From Caenimonas aquaedulcis (GTDB taxonomy: Bacteria > Pseudomonadota > Gammaproteobacteria > Burkholderiales > Burkholderiaceae_C), in assembly GCF_015831345.1 (NCBI RefSeq), contig NZ_JADWYS010000001.1:3314618-3378617 (forward strand): DNA of 64,000 nucleotides, read 5' to 3'. Position numbers and translations under genes: made by a program. The notes under the pieces were generated by a model. The model was not told the DNA's origin and ran no database searches. It worked only from the letters and a program-made list of their open reading frames with translations. Positions 34,980 to 43,729 of the stretch are shown one piece after another (the first letter of the stretch is position 1; each line of letters starts with the position of its first letter).

Positions 34980-35567
34980 ATGAAGCGCCCCGCCCCCCCG
35001 TCCACCGCCCGTGCGCCGCACGAAGTCCGCATCATCGGGGGCCAGTGGAGGCGCACCCGGCTCGCCGTCGCGGACCTTCCGGGTTTGCGCCCCACGCCGG
35101 ACCGTGTTCGCGAGACGCTTTTCAACTGGCTGGGCCAGGACCTGACAGGCTGGCGGTGCGTCGACGCTTTCGCCGGCACCGGGGCCTTGGGCTTCGAGGC
35201 GGCTTCCCGGGGCGCGGCGCAGGTGCTGCTCGTCGAGCAGGAGCCCCGCCTCGTCTCCCAGCTTCGCGCCACGGCCGACAAGCTGCGGGCGATCGGGGTG
35301 GAGGTGAAACGGGCGAATGCGTTGACGGTGCTCGCAGGCCTGGCGCCCGGGGCCACGGACCTCATCTTCCTGGACCCGCCGTTCGACGCGAAGCTCTTCG
35401 ACAAGGCGCTGGCGGCCGCGGCGCCGGCGCTCAGGGCAGAGGGCTTCATCTACCTCGAAGCTCCCGCGGCGTGGAGCGACGAAGCGCTCGCACCTTTCGG
35501 ACTCGCTGCGTGGCGCCACCTGAAGGCCGGCGCGGTCCATGCGCACCTGCTGCGCCGGGCTGCATAA
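34980..35567 (+). CDS. rsmD: 16S rRNA (guanine(966)-N2)-methyltransferase
   Basis: A 195-residue class I methyltransferase. Motifs: IIGGQWRR at the N terminus, RPTPDRVRETLFNWL, SAM loop DAFAGTGALGFEA, and the catalytic DPPF. RsmD modifies G966 of 16S rRNA on the assembled small subunit. It is followed after 58 bases by coaD, a frequent pairing in proteobacteria, so an operon is likely. A TATCAT -10-like hexamer lies about 10 bases before the ATG. Confidence 0.95.
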   Translation: MKRPAPPSTARAPHEVRIIGGQWRRTRLAVADLPGLRPTPDRVRETLFNWLGQDLTGWRCVDAFAGTGALGFEAASRGAAQVLLVEQEPRLVSQLRATADKLRAIGVEVKRANALTVLAGLAPGATDLIFLDPPFDAKLFDKALAAAAPALRAEGFIYLEAPAAWSDEALAPFGLAAWRHLKAGAVHAHLLRRAA

Positions 35568-35625
35568 TGCACCGCAGCAAAGGGACGAGAACAGAGCCGA
35601 CCGCCGCCGTTGAGGAGAGAGACAC

Positions 35626-36120
35626 ATGCCCGTGATCGCCGTGTATCCCGGAACATTCGATCCCATGACCCTAGGTCACGAAGACGTCGTGCGCCGGGCC
35701 ATTCAGCTTTTCGACCAGGTCATCGTGGCCGTGGCCGCCGGCCACCACAAGAAGGCGATGTTCACGCTTCAGGAGCGCATCGAGATGGCCAAGGTGGTGA
35801 CAGCCCCTTATCCGCAGGTCACGGTGGAGAGCTTTTCGGGCCTGCTGCGGGACTTCGTCGTTGCGCGCGGCGGCAAGGCGATGGTGCGCGGCCTGCGAGC
35901 CGTCACCGACTTCGACTATGAATTCCAACTCGCGGGCATGAACCGCAGCCTGATGCCGGAAGTGGAGACCGTGTTCCTCACGCCCAGCGACAAATACCAG
36001 TTCATCAGCAGCACTTTCGTCCGCGAGATCGCGGTGCTGGGCGGCGAGGTCGACAAATTCGTCTCGCCCACCGTCCAGCAGCGCCTCATGGAGAAGGTGC
36101 GGAGTCTCGGACGCGAGTGA
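35626..36120 (+). CDS. coaD: Phosphopantetheine adenylyltransferase
   Basis: A 164-residue nucleotidyltransferase that forms dephospho-CoA in the coenzyme A pathway. The nucleotide-binding motif [10 protein letters not shown] is at residues 8-17, and the second signature ISSTFVRE is near 127. Length is standard for CoaD. GGAGAGAG precedes ATG 35626. Its last 35 bases overlap the convergent alpha/beta hydrolase gene, an unusually long antisense overlap for this window. Confidence 0.96.
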   Translation: MPVIAVYPGTFDPMTLGHEDVVRRAIQLFDQVIVAVAAGHHKKAMFTLQERIEMAKVVTAPYPQVTVESFSGLLRDFVVARGGKAMVRGLRAVTDFDYEFQLAGMNRSLMPEVETVFLTPSDKYQFISSTFVREIAVLGGEVDKFVSPTVQQRLMEKVRSLGRE

Positions 36121-36802
36121 GCCAGCCGCGCAGCGCCGCGTTCACCTCGTCGGGTTTTTCCATCGTGAGCATGTGGCCGCAACGGCTCACCTGCACCAGC
36201 CGGGCGCCGGGGACCAGGGTCGCGATCTCATGCGAGTTCTCGGGCGGCGTGAGCTGGTCCCTGTCGCCGCACATCACCAGCGTCGGGCAACGCACGGCGG
36301 GCAGGTGGGGCCGCGCATCGGGCCGGGCCATCACCGCGCGGTTCTGGCGGATCAGCTGCTCGGCGCCTGCGCGCAGGACGAATTCCACATAAGTGGACGT
36401 GAGTTCCGGATCGGCCGCCTGGTCGGGATGGAAGGCGAACCTCACGTTGGGCTCGATCACTTCCGCCGCGCGGCCCTGCGCGAACAACTCGCACGCCGTC
36501 TCGCGCAGCTTGCGCATGTCGGGCGACTCGGGCCGCGCCGATGTCCCGAGCAGCGCCAGGCCCGCGACGCGCTGCGGCGCCTGGCGCGCGGCCTCCATCG
36601 CGATCATCCCGCCCATCGAGGCGCCGCAGAGCATCAGCGGCCCGGCGTGCGCGGCGAGCAAGCCCGATGCCATGGATTCGATGCTGGTGTGATGCATCTG
36701 CACGTCGGTGACGACGGGCCGCCAGTCGTGCAGTCCCGCGATTTGCGCGCGCCACATGGTGGCATCCCCCGCGAGCCCGGGAATGAGGACCAGCTGCGTC
36801 AT
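36086..36802 (-). CDS. Alpha/beta hydrolase
   Basis: A 238-residue soluble hydrolase of the alpha/beta fold. The nucleophile elbow is GASMGG (Ser near residue 62); the acid Asp lies in [10 protein letters not shown], and the catalytic His in [13 protein letters not shown]. The substrate is unknown. Its ATG overlaps the stop of the TPR gene (36799-36802). It therefore belongs to the end of the minus-strand series that includes an amidase and a peptide-type ABC importer. A role in breaking down an imported ester or amide is inferred from that order only. Confidence 0.85.
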   Translation of the reverse strand: MTQLVLIPGLAGDATMWRAQIAGLHDWRPVVTDVQMHHTSIESMASGLLAAHAGPLMLCGASMGGMIAMEAARQAPQRVAGLALLGTSARPESPDMRKLRETACELFAQGRAAEVIEPNVRFAFHPDQAADPELTSTYVEFVLRAGAEQLIRQNRAVMARPDARPHLPAVRCPTLVMCGDRDQLTPPENSHEIATLVPGARLVQVSRCGHMLTMEKPDEVNAALRGWLTRVRDSAPSP

Positions 36803-38016
36803 ATGACGGCGCCGCTGCGGCGCAACGCATCGCGCTGGACGCGGGCGAACAGGTCGCGTTGCGCATGGCTGCCACCGATTTCGGGCAATCGCGGCATCGC
36901 CTTTCCCAGTTCGGTCGCGGCGCGCAGGTAGTCGCCGCGCGCGTGCGCGAGAAGGCCGCGCGCCGCCGGAACGCAGACGTCCTGCCACGCCGCCCGTGCA
37001 TGGGCCGGCGTGCGCCCGGCACGGTCCTCGATGCCCCGCATCAAGGCATCGGCGTGCGGCCTCCCTGCGCGCGCGAGGCCGTAGAGGTACTGCATGTCCA
37101 GGAAGGGGAGCACGTGATCGGTTTCGCGCGCCACGAGATGGTCCGCGACGTCGTCCCAGCGCGCGCCGACATCGACGCCAGCGAGTTCGAGCCGCGCCAG
37201 GAGCGAGACCGCGTTGATCTGGTCCTGCGAATAGTCCTTCGCGACACCCCACACCCGCCGGTCGTACAGCCCGAGCGCTTCCTCGTGCCGCCCCAGCTCG
37301 ATCGCGAACAGCGCCTGGTGCCACCAGTTGTGCGTGAGCATGAAGGAGTTCAGGCCCGTCCAGGTGCCGCTCACGTCCTGCATGAACGCATGGCCTTCCT
37401 CGTTGCGGCCTTGCGTGAGCATCACATGCGCCAGCGCGTGATGCGCCCATGGTTCCTTGCCCTGCATGGAGATGGCCCGCCGCGCCGCGGTTTCCGCCTG
37501 GTCGAGCTCGTGGCATTGCTCGTGCGCGAACGCCAGCATCCCGTGGAAATAGGGCACGTCGGCGGCCGCGCGCGACGCGGGGAGCACCATCCGCAGCATG
37601 CCGGGGGAGTCGCCGCGATTGAACAGGTGGTAGTGCCCGAGCTTGAGTGACGCGAGGTCGCGCGGGTGCTCGCGTACCTGTTCTTCGTGCAGCGACACGG
37701 CTTTGGGGATATCGCCCTCCACCCAGGCCTGCACGGCGCGCACGAACCGTTGTTCCCGCGCCGTCCCGCGCGCCATGTTGGCGAGTGCGCGGTCGAGGAA
37801 GGGCCGCGCGTTGGACGGCGCATCGCCCGTCTCGGCGAACATGTGCACGGCCGCCGCGTATGCCTGGACCAGCGGCGCTGTGTCTTTCCCGGCCGCGGCC
37901 AGGACATTGACCGCGCGAGCCTCGCTCGCGATGAAGCCCATGACGAAATCGTCCAGCGCCTGCAGGCTGCCGGGATCGTCGAGGGTGACTTCGTTGCCGA
38001 GCCCGTCAGTCCACAT
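36799..38016 (-). CDS. TTC38-like tetratricopeptide protein
   Basis: A 405-residue soluble protein with helical repeats throughout. Recognisable segments are FHGMLAFAHEQCHELDQAE, the AISMQGKEPWAHHALAHVM stretch and the HNWWHQALFAIELGRHEEAL stretch. These match the TTC38-type TPR family of unknown function, which is common in proteobacteria. ATG 38016 is chosen; it overlaps the amidase end by 11 bases, so translation is probably coupled. It sits between an amidase and a hydrolase gene. Confidence 0.83.
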   Translation of the reverse strand: MWTDGLGNEVTLDDPGSLQALDDFVMGFIASEARAVNVLAAAGKDTAPLVQAYAAAVHMFAETGDAPSNARPFLDRALANMARGTAREQRFVRAVQAWVEGDIPKAVSLHEEQVREHPRDLASLKLGHYHLFNRGDSPGMLRMVLPASRAAADVPYFHGMLAFAHEQCHELDQAETAARRAISMQGKEPWAHHALAHVMLTQGRNEEGHAFMQDVSGTWTGLNSFMLTHNWWHQALFAIELGRHEEALGLYDRRVWGVAKDYSQDQINAVSLLARLELAGVDVGARWDDVADHLVARETDHVLPFLDMQYLYGLARAGRPHADALMRGIEDRAGRTPAHARAAWQDVCVPAARGLLAHARGDYLRAATELGKAMPRLPEIGGSHAQRDLFARVQRDALRRSGAVI

Positions 38017-39442
38017 GATGGAGCGCTTCGGAAGGCGGTTGCGGCCAGGGCCGCTGCGCATCGCGAATCAGCTCGAAGGCGCGGGAGACCTGCAGCACAC
38101 CCAGGTCGTCGAAGCGGCGCCCCGCGATCTGCAGGCCGATCGGCAGTCCCGACCGCGTGTAGCCGCAATTGATGGACGCCGCGGGCTGCTCGGACATGTT
38201 GAACGGCACGGTGAAGCCGATGTGCTCGAGCGGGCGCAGGGGGTCGTTGGTGGGGGAGGCCAGTTCGGCGGCGAAGGCGGGCACCGGCGACGTCGGCGAG
38301 ATCACGTAATCGAACGGGTTGCACGCCGTCACGGCGGCGACGCGCGTCGCATGGAACTGGCTCGCCGCCTTGAAGACCGCTTCGCCGCTCATGCCTTCGG
38401 CGCTGTCGGCCCATTGCCGGATGTAGGGCAGCACGCGCGCCTTGCTGGCGGGTGACAGCGCTTTCATGTCCACATGCGAGCGCATGCGCCAGAAGTGATC
38501 CATGCCATCGAGCATGGCCTGCGTCATGAAGGGCTGCATCGGCAAGACCACCGCGCCCGCGCGCTCCATCAGGCGAGCCGCCTGCTCCACCGCCGCGCGG
38601 ATCTCCGGCTCCACCGCCAGGCCGCACCCGGCTTCCAGGAGCAGGCCTATGCGCAGGCCCTTGAGCTTGTCCACGCCGCGGTCGAACTCGCGCCACGCGA
38701 TGTCCTGCTCGGGCAGGCTCATGCTGTCGCGCGGATCGGGACGTGCCAGCACCTGCATGAACCACGCGGCATCCTCCACGGTGCGCGTCATCGGACCCGC
38801 GGCGCGCCCGGTATAGGGCGGATCGATCGGGATGCGGCCGAGGCTGGGCTTGAGCGTGAAGATCCCGCACCACCCCGCGGGCAGGCGCAACGACCCGCCG
38901 ATGTCCGTGCCGATGTGCAGCGGGCCGTAGCCCGCCGCGGCGGCCGCACCCGCACCCGAGCTGGAGCCGCCCGGCGTGCAGGCCAGGTTCCAGGGGTTGC
39001 GCGCCAGCTTGTGGAAGCTCGACAGGCCGGAGGACAGCATGCCGTAGTCGGGCATCGTGGTCTTGGCGACCATGACGCCGCCGGCTTCGCGGATGCGCGC
39101 CGCGGGCGGTGCGTCCGCAAGCATCGGCGTGAGCTCCACGGCCGCGGTGCCCAGGGGCAGCGGGTCGCCCTGGGTGGCGATGTTGTCCTTGATGGTGAGG
39201 GGGACGCCATCCAGCGGGCCGAGGGGCGTGCCCTGCTTCCAGCGCTTTTCGCTGGCCCGCGCCTGCTCGAGCGCGAGCTCGGGGCGCAGCAGGTACAGCG
39301 CGTGGAGGTGGTGCTCCCAGCGCTCGATGTGGCCCAGCACGGACTGGGTCACCTCCACCGGCGACAGCTCGCCCTGCCGGAAGGCGTGGATCAGCGCGGG
39401 CGCGGAGAGCTCATGCAATGCATGCGGGTACTGCTCGGACAT
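38006..39442 (-). CDS. Amidase-signature family amidase
   Basis: A 478-residue amidase. The Ser-cisSer-Lys triad regions are visible: Lys in LTIKDN (near residue 84), the Gly/Ser-rich GGSSSGAG, and GTDIGGSLRLPA. These enzymes hydrolyse carboxylic amides; GatA-like function is unlikely because gatB and gatC are absent. It begins 12 bases after the periplasmic solute-binding protein gene and overlaps the following TPR gene. The context suggests hydrolysis of an imported amide or short peptide. Confidence 0.9.
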   Translation of the reverse strand: MSEQYPHALHELSAPALIHAFRQGELSPVEVTQSVLGHIERWEHHLHALYLLRPELALEQARASEKRWKQGTPLGPLDGVPLTIKDNIATQGDPLPLGTAAVELTPMLADAPPAARIREAGGVMVAKTTMPDYGMLSSGLSSFHKLARNPWNLACTPGGSSSGAGAAAAAGYGPLHIGTDIGGSLRLPAGWCGIFTLKPSLGRIPIDPPYTGRAAGPMTRTVEDAAWFMQVLARPDPRDSMSLPEQDIAWREFDRGVDKLKGLRIGLLLEAGCGLAVEPEIRAAVEQAARLMERAGAVVLPMQPFMTQAMLDGMDHFWRMRSHVDMKALSPASKARVLPYIRQWADSAEGMSGEAVFKAASQFHATRVAAVTACNPFDYVISPTSPVPAFAAELASPTNDPLRPLEHIGFTVPFNMSEQPAASINCGYTRSGLPIGLQIAGRRFDDLGVLQVSRAFELIRDAQRPWPQPPSEALHHVD

Positions 39443-39454
39443 GCATGCAACCGT

Positions 39455-40963
39455 TCAGGCCCAGGACATGGCGCCGAGGTCGTTCACGAAGACGGGCATG
39501 TCCTTCCACAGGCCCTTCACGCCCTTGTTCGCGATGGTGACCCATTGCGGCTGGTACAGGAATGCGTGGACGCAGTCGTCGGCGAGCAGGCGCTGGATGT
39601 CGCCGACCAGCTTGGCGCGGTCCGCCGCGCGGGGCGAAGTCTTGTACTTGTTGTACAGGTCCTTGAACTTCGGCGAGCTGTAGTTCCAGTAGTAGTCCGG
39701 CTTGTCGAAATTGCCGAGGTCGAAAGGCTCGACGTGCGAGATGATCGTCATGTCGTAGTTGTGCGCGCCGCCGTACGTATTGGAAAGCCACTGCGCCCAT
39801 TCCACGTTCTGCAGCTTGGCCGTGATCCCGACCTTCGCCAGTTGCGAGGCGATCACCTCGCCGCCCTGGCGCGCATACGGCGGCGGGGGCAGCGTGATGG
39901 TGAGTTCCAGCGGCGTCGTGACGCCGGCTTCCTTCAGCAGCGCCTTTGCCTTCTCGGGGTTGTAGCCGTTCACCGCGGTGGTGTCGACATAGCCGAAGGC
40001 GCCGGGCACGTAGTGGCTGCCGATCGGCGCGCCGTAGCCTTCCGCGGCGCCCTGGATCACCGCCTTGCGGTCGATGGCCATGGAGATCGCGCGGCGCACA
40101 CGGACGTCGTCCAGCGGCTTTTTCTTGTTGTTGATCGCGAGGATGGTCTTGGCGCGCGAACCCGCGATCACCACCTGGTACTTCGGGTTCTCCTTGAACT
40201 GTGAGATGCCGCGTGCCGTCACGCGCGGGAACGCGTCGAGGTCGCCTGCGAGCAGCGCGGCCACCTGCGCCGCCGGGTCGGAGATGAAGCGGAAGGTGAC
40301 CTTCTTCAGCTTGATCGCGGAGGCGTTGCGGTAGCCGTCCCACTTGGCGAGGGTCACCGAGGAGCCCCTGGCCCAGCTCTCGAGCATATAGGGGCCTGTG
40401 CCCACTGGCTTGGTCGCGTTGGTGTCCGCGCTCTTGGGCTCCACGATGATCGCGGTGGCCTGGCCCATCAGGAACAGGAAGTCGGGGTCGAGTTCCTTGT
40501 TGATCACGACGACGGTGTAGTCGTCGACGGCCTGTACCGCCTCCATGCTGGCGAAGGTGCGCTTGTCCTTGTTCGTGCTCTTCTCCCCGCCGGCACGCGT
40601 GAAGGAGAACTTCACCGCCTGCGCGTTGAAGGGTTCGCCGTTCTGGAACTTCACGCCCTTGCGCAGCTTGAAGGTGTAGGTGCGCAGGTCGGGCGAAACC
40701 TCCCAGCTTTCGGCCAGGAGCGGCGTCACGGTGCCGTCCGAATTGATCTTCGTCAGCGTTTCGTAGACGTTGTACTGCGTCACCTCGGCGATCGCCGAGG
40801 CGGCGCCTGCCGTCGGGTCCAGGCCCGTCGGCTCGAGGCCCATCCCCAGCGTCATCGAGTCCTTGCGTCCCTGCGCCATGGCGCTTTGGGAGACGGCCAG
40901 CGGCACGCTCGCCAGCGCGGCGAGGGTGGCGGAATGCGAGAGAACGGTACGGCGCTTCAACAT
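39455..40963 (-). CDS. Periplasmic substrate-binding protein of dipeptide/oligopeptide ABC importer
   Basis: A 502-residue solute-binding protein family 5 member. It has a signal peptide (about residues 1-30) with twin-Arg-like KRRTVLSHS start. The family segment YNVYETLTKINSDGTVTP follows, then ESWEVSPDLRTYTFKLRKGVKF and VRRAISMAIDRKAV. It delivers peptides, glutathione-like compounds or other ligands to the membrane transporter encoded by the four upstream genes. The gap of 59 bases to the ATPase gene is the largest within this series. Confidence 0.93.
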   Translation of the reverse strand: MLKRRTVLSHSATLAALASVPLAVSQSAMAQGRKDSMTLGMGLEPTGLDPTAGAASAIAEVTQYNVYETLTKINSDGTVTPLLAESWEVSPDLRTYTFKLRKGVKFQNGEPFNAQAVKFSFTRAGGEKSTNKDKRTFASMEAVQAVDDYTVVVINKELDPDFLFLMGQATAIIVEPKSADTNATKPVGTGPYMLESWARGSSVTLAKWDGYRNASAIKLKKVTFRFISDPAAQVAALLAGDLDAFPRVTARGISQFKENPKYQVVIAGSRAKTILAINNKKKPLDDVRVRRAISMAIDRKAVIQGAAEGYGAPIGSHYVPGAFGYVDTTAVNGYNPEKAKALLKEAGVTTPLELTITLPPPPYARQGGEVIASQLAKVGITAKLQNVEWAQWLSNTYGGAHNYDMTIISHVEPFDLGNFDKPDYYWNYSSPKFKDLYNKYKTSPRAADRAKLVGDIQRLLADDCVHAFLYQPQWVTIANKGVKGLWKDMPVFVNDLGAMSWA

Positions 40964-41022
40964 GTGGAACTCCAGGTCAGGTCAACGAGAGTGAGTGTGC
41001 CCCGTGCGGGGCGTGCCTGCCA

Positions 41023-41883
41023 TCATCCCCGAGATGGGTCCGGCGTGGCAAGGGGGTTTTGCGGGTCGCCCGCCCGCCGTGGCCGCGCCGTGGGCTCCGC
41101 TCTCGGCACCGCGTCGAGGAGGGCACGGGTGTAGGGATGTTCCGCGGCGCTGAACAGCCGCTCGGGCGGGCCTTGCTCGACGATCCTGCCCTGCCACAGC
41201 ACCGCGACGTCTTCGCACAGGTGGTGGACCACGGCGAGGTCATGGCTGATCAGCATATAGGTGACGCCGAACTGCGCCTGCAGGTCCTGCATCAGGTTGA
41301 GCACCTGCGCCTGGACGGAGACGTCCAGCGCGCTCACCGGCTCGTCGGCGACGATCAACCGCGGGCGCGTGATGAGCGCGCGGGCGATCGCGATGCGCTG
41401 GCGCTGGCCCCCGGAGAATTCATGCGGGTACTTGCCGAGGTCGTTGGCGCGCAGGCCCACCGATTCGAGCGTCTCGCGAGCCAGGCGATGCATGTCGTCT
41501 CGCGACGTGCCGCGCTGCGCCGCGAGCGGTTCCGTGACGATGCGCTCAATGGTCTGGCGCGGATCGAGCGAGCCGTACGGGTCCTGGAAGACCATCTGGA
41601 TGTCGCGCCGGGCCAGGCGCAATTCTTCCTTGGGCAACGCTTGCAGGTCCCGCCCGAGCAGCTTCACCGTGCCGCGGGTCGGCGCATCCAGCGCCATCAC
41701 CAGGCGTGCGAGCGTGGACTTGCCCGACCCCGATTCGCCGACGATGCCCAGGCTGCGCCCCGCCTCTATCGTGAAGCTCACCCCGTTGAGGGCGTGAACC
41801 TTGGGCGGCGGCTCGAACAGCTTCTCGCGCGGCATGGTGTACTCACGCACGAGATTTGCGACTTCCAGTAGAGGCGCTGTCAT
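41023..41883 (-). CDS. Peptide ABC transporter ATP-binding protein, DppF-like
   Basis: A 286-residue ATPase. It has Walker A GESGSGKST, signature FSGGQRQRIAIARAL, Walker B LIVADEP and the switch His in LISHD. The oligopeptide-type C-terminal extension (RLFSAAEHPYTRALLDAVP) is present. With the DppD-like partner it would form the heterodimeric ATP motor of the importer. Its ATG overlaps the end of that gene by four bases. Confidence 0.93.
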   Translation of the reverse strand: MTAPLLEVANLVREYTMPREKLFEPPPKVHALNGVSFTIEAGRSLGIVGESGSGKSTLARLVMALDAPTRGTVKLLGRDLQALPKEELRLARRDIQMVFQDPYGSLDPRQTIERIVTEPLAAQRGTSRDDMHRLARETLESVGLRANDLGKYPHEFSGGQRQRIAIARALITRPRLIVADEPVSALDVSVQAQVLNLMQDLQAQFGVTYMLISHDLAVVHHLCEDVAVLWQGRIVEQGPPERLFSAAEHPYTRALLDAVPRAEPTARPRRAGDPQNPLATPDPSRG

Positions 41884-42908
41884 GGCTGCTCCTCCCTCTC
41901 CCCCTGGGAGAGGGTTGGGGTGAGGGCAGCGCGCGCCACGTCTTGCAGCCTGATGCAGCGAGCCTCATGCCTCGCTTCGATTTCGACAGGCGGTGGCGCG
42001 GTGACATGACACTCGGGGATCGTGAACGCACACCGCCCCGCGAACGGGCAGCCCGCCGGCAGGTCCGCCAGTTCGGGCACCGTCCCCGCGATCGTCATCA
42101 GCCGCTGCCCCTTGACGGAGCGCAACCCGGGGCGGGCCGCGAACAGGCCCAGCGTGTACGGGTGTGCGCGGTGCCTGAACACCGACTCCGTGTCGCCGCT
42201 TTCCACGACACTGCCGCCATACATCACCATCATGCGTTCGACGTTCTGCGCGATGACGCCGAGGTCGTGCGAGATGAGCATCAGTGCCATCCCGCGCTCG
42301 GCGACGAGGTCGGCGATCAGCTCGAGGATCTGCCGCTGGATCGTCACGTCGAGGGCGGTGGTGGGTTCGTCGGCGATCAAGAGCTGCGGGCCGCAGGCGA
42401 GCGCCATCGCGATCGTGATGCGCTGGCGCTGGCCGCCGGAGAACTGGTGCGGATAGGCATCGATGCGCCGCGCGGCGTCCGGGATGCCCACGCGGTCGAG
42501 CAGCGAGATCGCTTCCTTGCGCGCAGCATCGGCCGACATTCCGCGATGCAGGCGCAGCGGCTCGGCCACTTGGCGGCCGATGCTGTGAACGGGATTGAGC
42601 GCCGTCATCGGCTCCTGGAAGATCATGCCGATGCGATCGCCGCGGATCGCGCAGAGGGCGGCGTCGCTCTTGCCCACGAGTTCCTCGCCGTCGAAGCGGA
42701 TGCTGCCGGTGACTTCCGCGCCTTCGGGCAGGAGGCCCATCAGCGCCATCACGGTGATCGACTTGCCGCATCCCGATTCGCCCACGAGGCCCAGCGTTTC
42801 CCCGCGCTCGAGGCTGAAGCTCACGTCGCGCACGGCATAGGCCGGGCCACGGTGCGTCCGCAGCTTGACGTGGAGGTTGCGTACTTCGAGCAGGGACATG
42901 GCCGTCAA
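41880..42908 (-). CDS. Peptide ABC transporter ATP-binding protein, DppD-like, with REP-derived C-terminus
   Basis: A 342-residue ATPase with Walker A GESGCGKS, signature FSGGQRQRITIAMAL, Walker B LLIADEP and the C-terminal Cys-containing oligopeptide-transporter tail (GCPFAGRCAFTIPEC), which in relatives can bind an Fe-S cluster. The last dozen residues (LTPTLSQGEREEQP) are translated from a palindromic REP-like repeat and are not part of the conserved domain. This suggests the original stop was lost when the repeat arrived. Overlaps dppC- and dppF-like genes by four bases at each end. Confidence 0.92.
   Translation of the reverse strand: MTAMSLLEVRNLHVKLRTHRGPAYAVRDVSFSLERGETLGLVGESGCGKSITVMALMGLLPEGAEVTGSIRFDGEELVGKSDAALCAIRGDRIGMIFQEPMTALNPVHSIGRQVAEPLRLHRGMSADAARKEAISLLDRVGIPDAARRIDAYPHQFSGGQRQRITIAMALACGPQLLIADEPTTALDVTIQRQILELIADLVAERGMALMLISHDLGVIAQNVERMMVMYGGSVVESGDTESVFRHRAHPYTLGLFAARPGLRSVKGQRLMTIAGTVPELADLPAGCPFAGRCAFTIPECHVTAPPPVEIEARHEARCIRLQDVARAALTPTLSQGEREEQP
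41891..41925. repeat. REP-like palindromic repeat inside dppD-like 3' end
   Basis: CCCTCTCCC (41894-41902) and GGGAGAGGG (41906-41914) form a 9-bp stem with a 3-base loop, followed by TTGGGGTGAGGG. This is the widespread proteobacterial intergenic repeat that encodes the peptide LTPTLSQGERE when read through. Here it is inside an open frame and lies just before the next start codon. I found no second copy in the window. Confidence 0.7.
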
Positions 42909-43729
42909 CGCTTCCTCGCCAGGCGCGGGTCGAACAGGTCGCTCAGGCCGTCACCCAGCAGGTTGAGCCCCATCACCGCCAGTGCGATGGCGACGCCAGG
43001 GAACACCGCCAGCATCGGCGCCTGGAAGAGCATGGTCTGCGCTTCGCTCAGCATGCGGCCCCACGACGGTTGCGGAGGCTGCGTGCCGAGCCCGAGATAC
43101 GAGAGGGCCGCCTCCGCGAGGATGGCGATGGCGAAGCGGATGGTGGCCTGCACGATCAGCACCGAAAGGATGTTGGGCAGCACGTGCTCCATCGTGATGC
43201 TGAACGCGCCCTTGCCGCAGGCGCGCGCCGCCAGCACGAACTCGCGCGACCAGACCGCGTTGGCCGAGGCGCGTGTGATCCGCGCGAACGTGGGGATGTT
43301 GTAGATGCCGATGGCGATGATCGCGTTGACCATGCCGGGCCCGAACACGGCGGTGAGCATGATGGCCGACAGGATCGCCGGGAAGGCGAAGCCGAAGTCG
43401 GCGATGCGCATGATGATTTCTTCGGTCCAGCCGCGCCGCGCCGCGGCGAGGAGGCCGAACGCGGTGCCGATCACGAGGCCAATGCTGACCGCGATGACGC
43501 CCACCGCGATGGAGGCGCGGGCGCCGACGAGCAGCAGGGATGCGACGTCGCGCCCGTAGGGGTCCGTGCCGAACCAGTGCGCCGCGCTCGGCGGCAGCAG
43601 CTTCGAAGGTATGTCGATGTCGTAGGGCGAGTAGGGCGTCCAGACGAAGGACAGCAGGGCAGCCAGCACGAGCAGGATGCTGAGGATCGCGCCGATGACG
43701 AAGCTGCGGTGGGCGAAGGCGCGTTTCAT
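42905..43729 (-). CDS. Peptide ABC transporter permease, DppC-like
   Basis: A 274-residue inner-membrane permease with six helices. The N-terminal OppC-type segment HWFGTDPYGRDVASLLLVGARASI is present, and so is the EAA loop with the ATPase-contact Gly (REFVLAARACGKGAFSITMEHVLPN). ATG 43729 is chosen because it overlaps the dppB-like stop as ATGA; the longer frame runs into that gene. Pairs with the DppB-like permease. Confidence 0.93.
   Translation of the reverse strand: MKRAFAHRSFVIGAILSILLVLAALLSFVWTPYSPYDIDIPSKLLPPSAAHWFGTDPYGRDVASLLLVGARASIAVGVIAVSIGLVIGTAFGLLAAARRGWTEEIIMRIADFGFAFPAILSAIMLTAVFGPGMVNAIIAIGIYNIPTFARITRASANAVWSREFVLAARACGKGAFSITMEHVLPNILSVLIVQATIRFAIAILAEAALSYLGLGTQPPQPSWGRMLSEAQTMLFQAPMLAVFPGVAIALAVMGLNLLGDGLSDLFDPRLARKR

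Noticed and set aside
38006..39442. Amidase as GatA of the Glu-tRNA amidotransferase
   Set aside because: No gatB or gatC nearby, and the operon context is a peptide importer.
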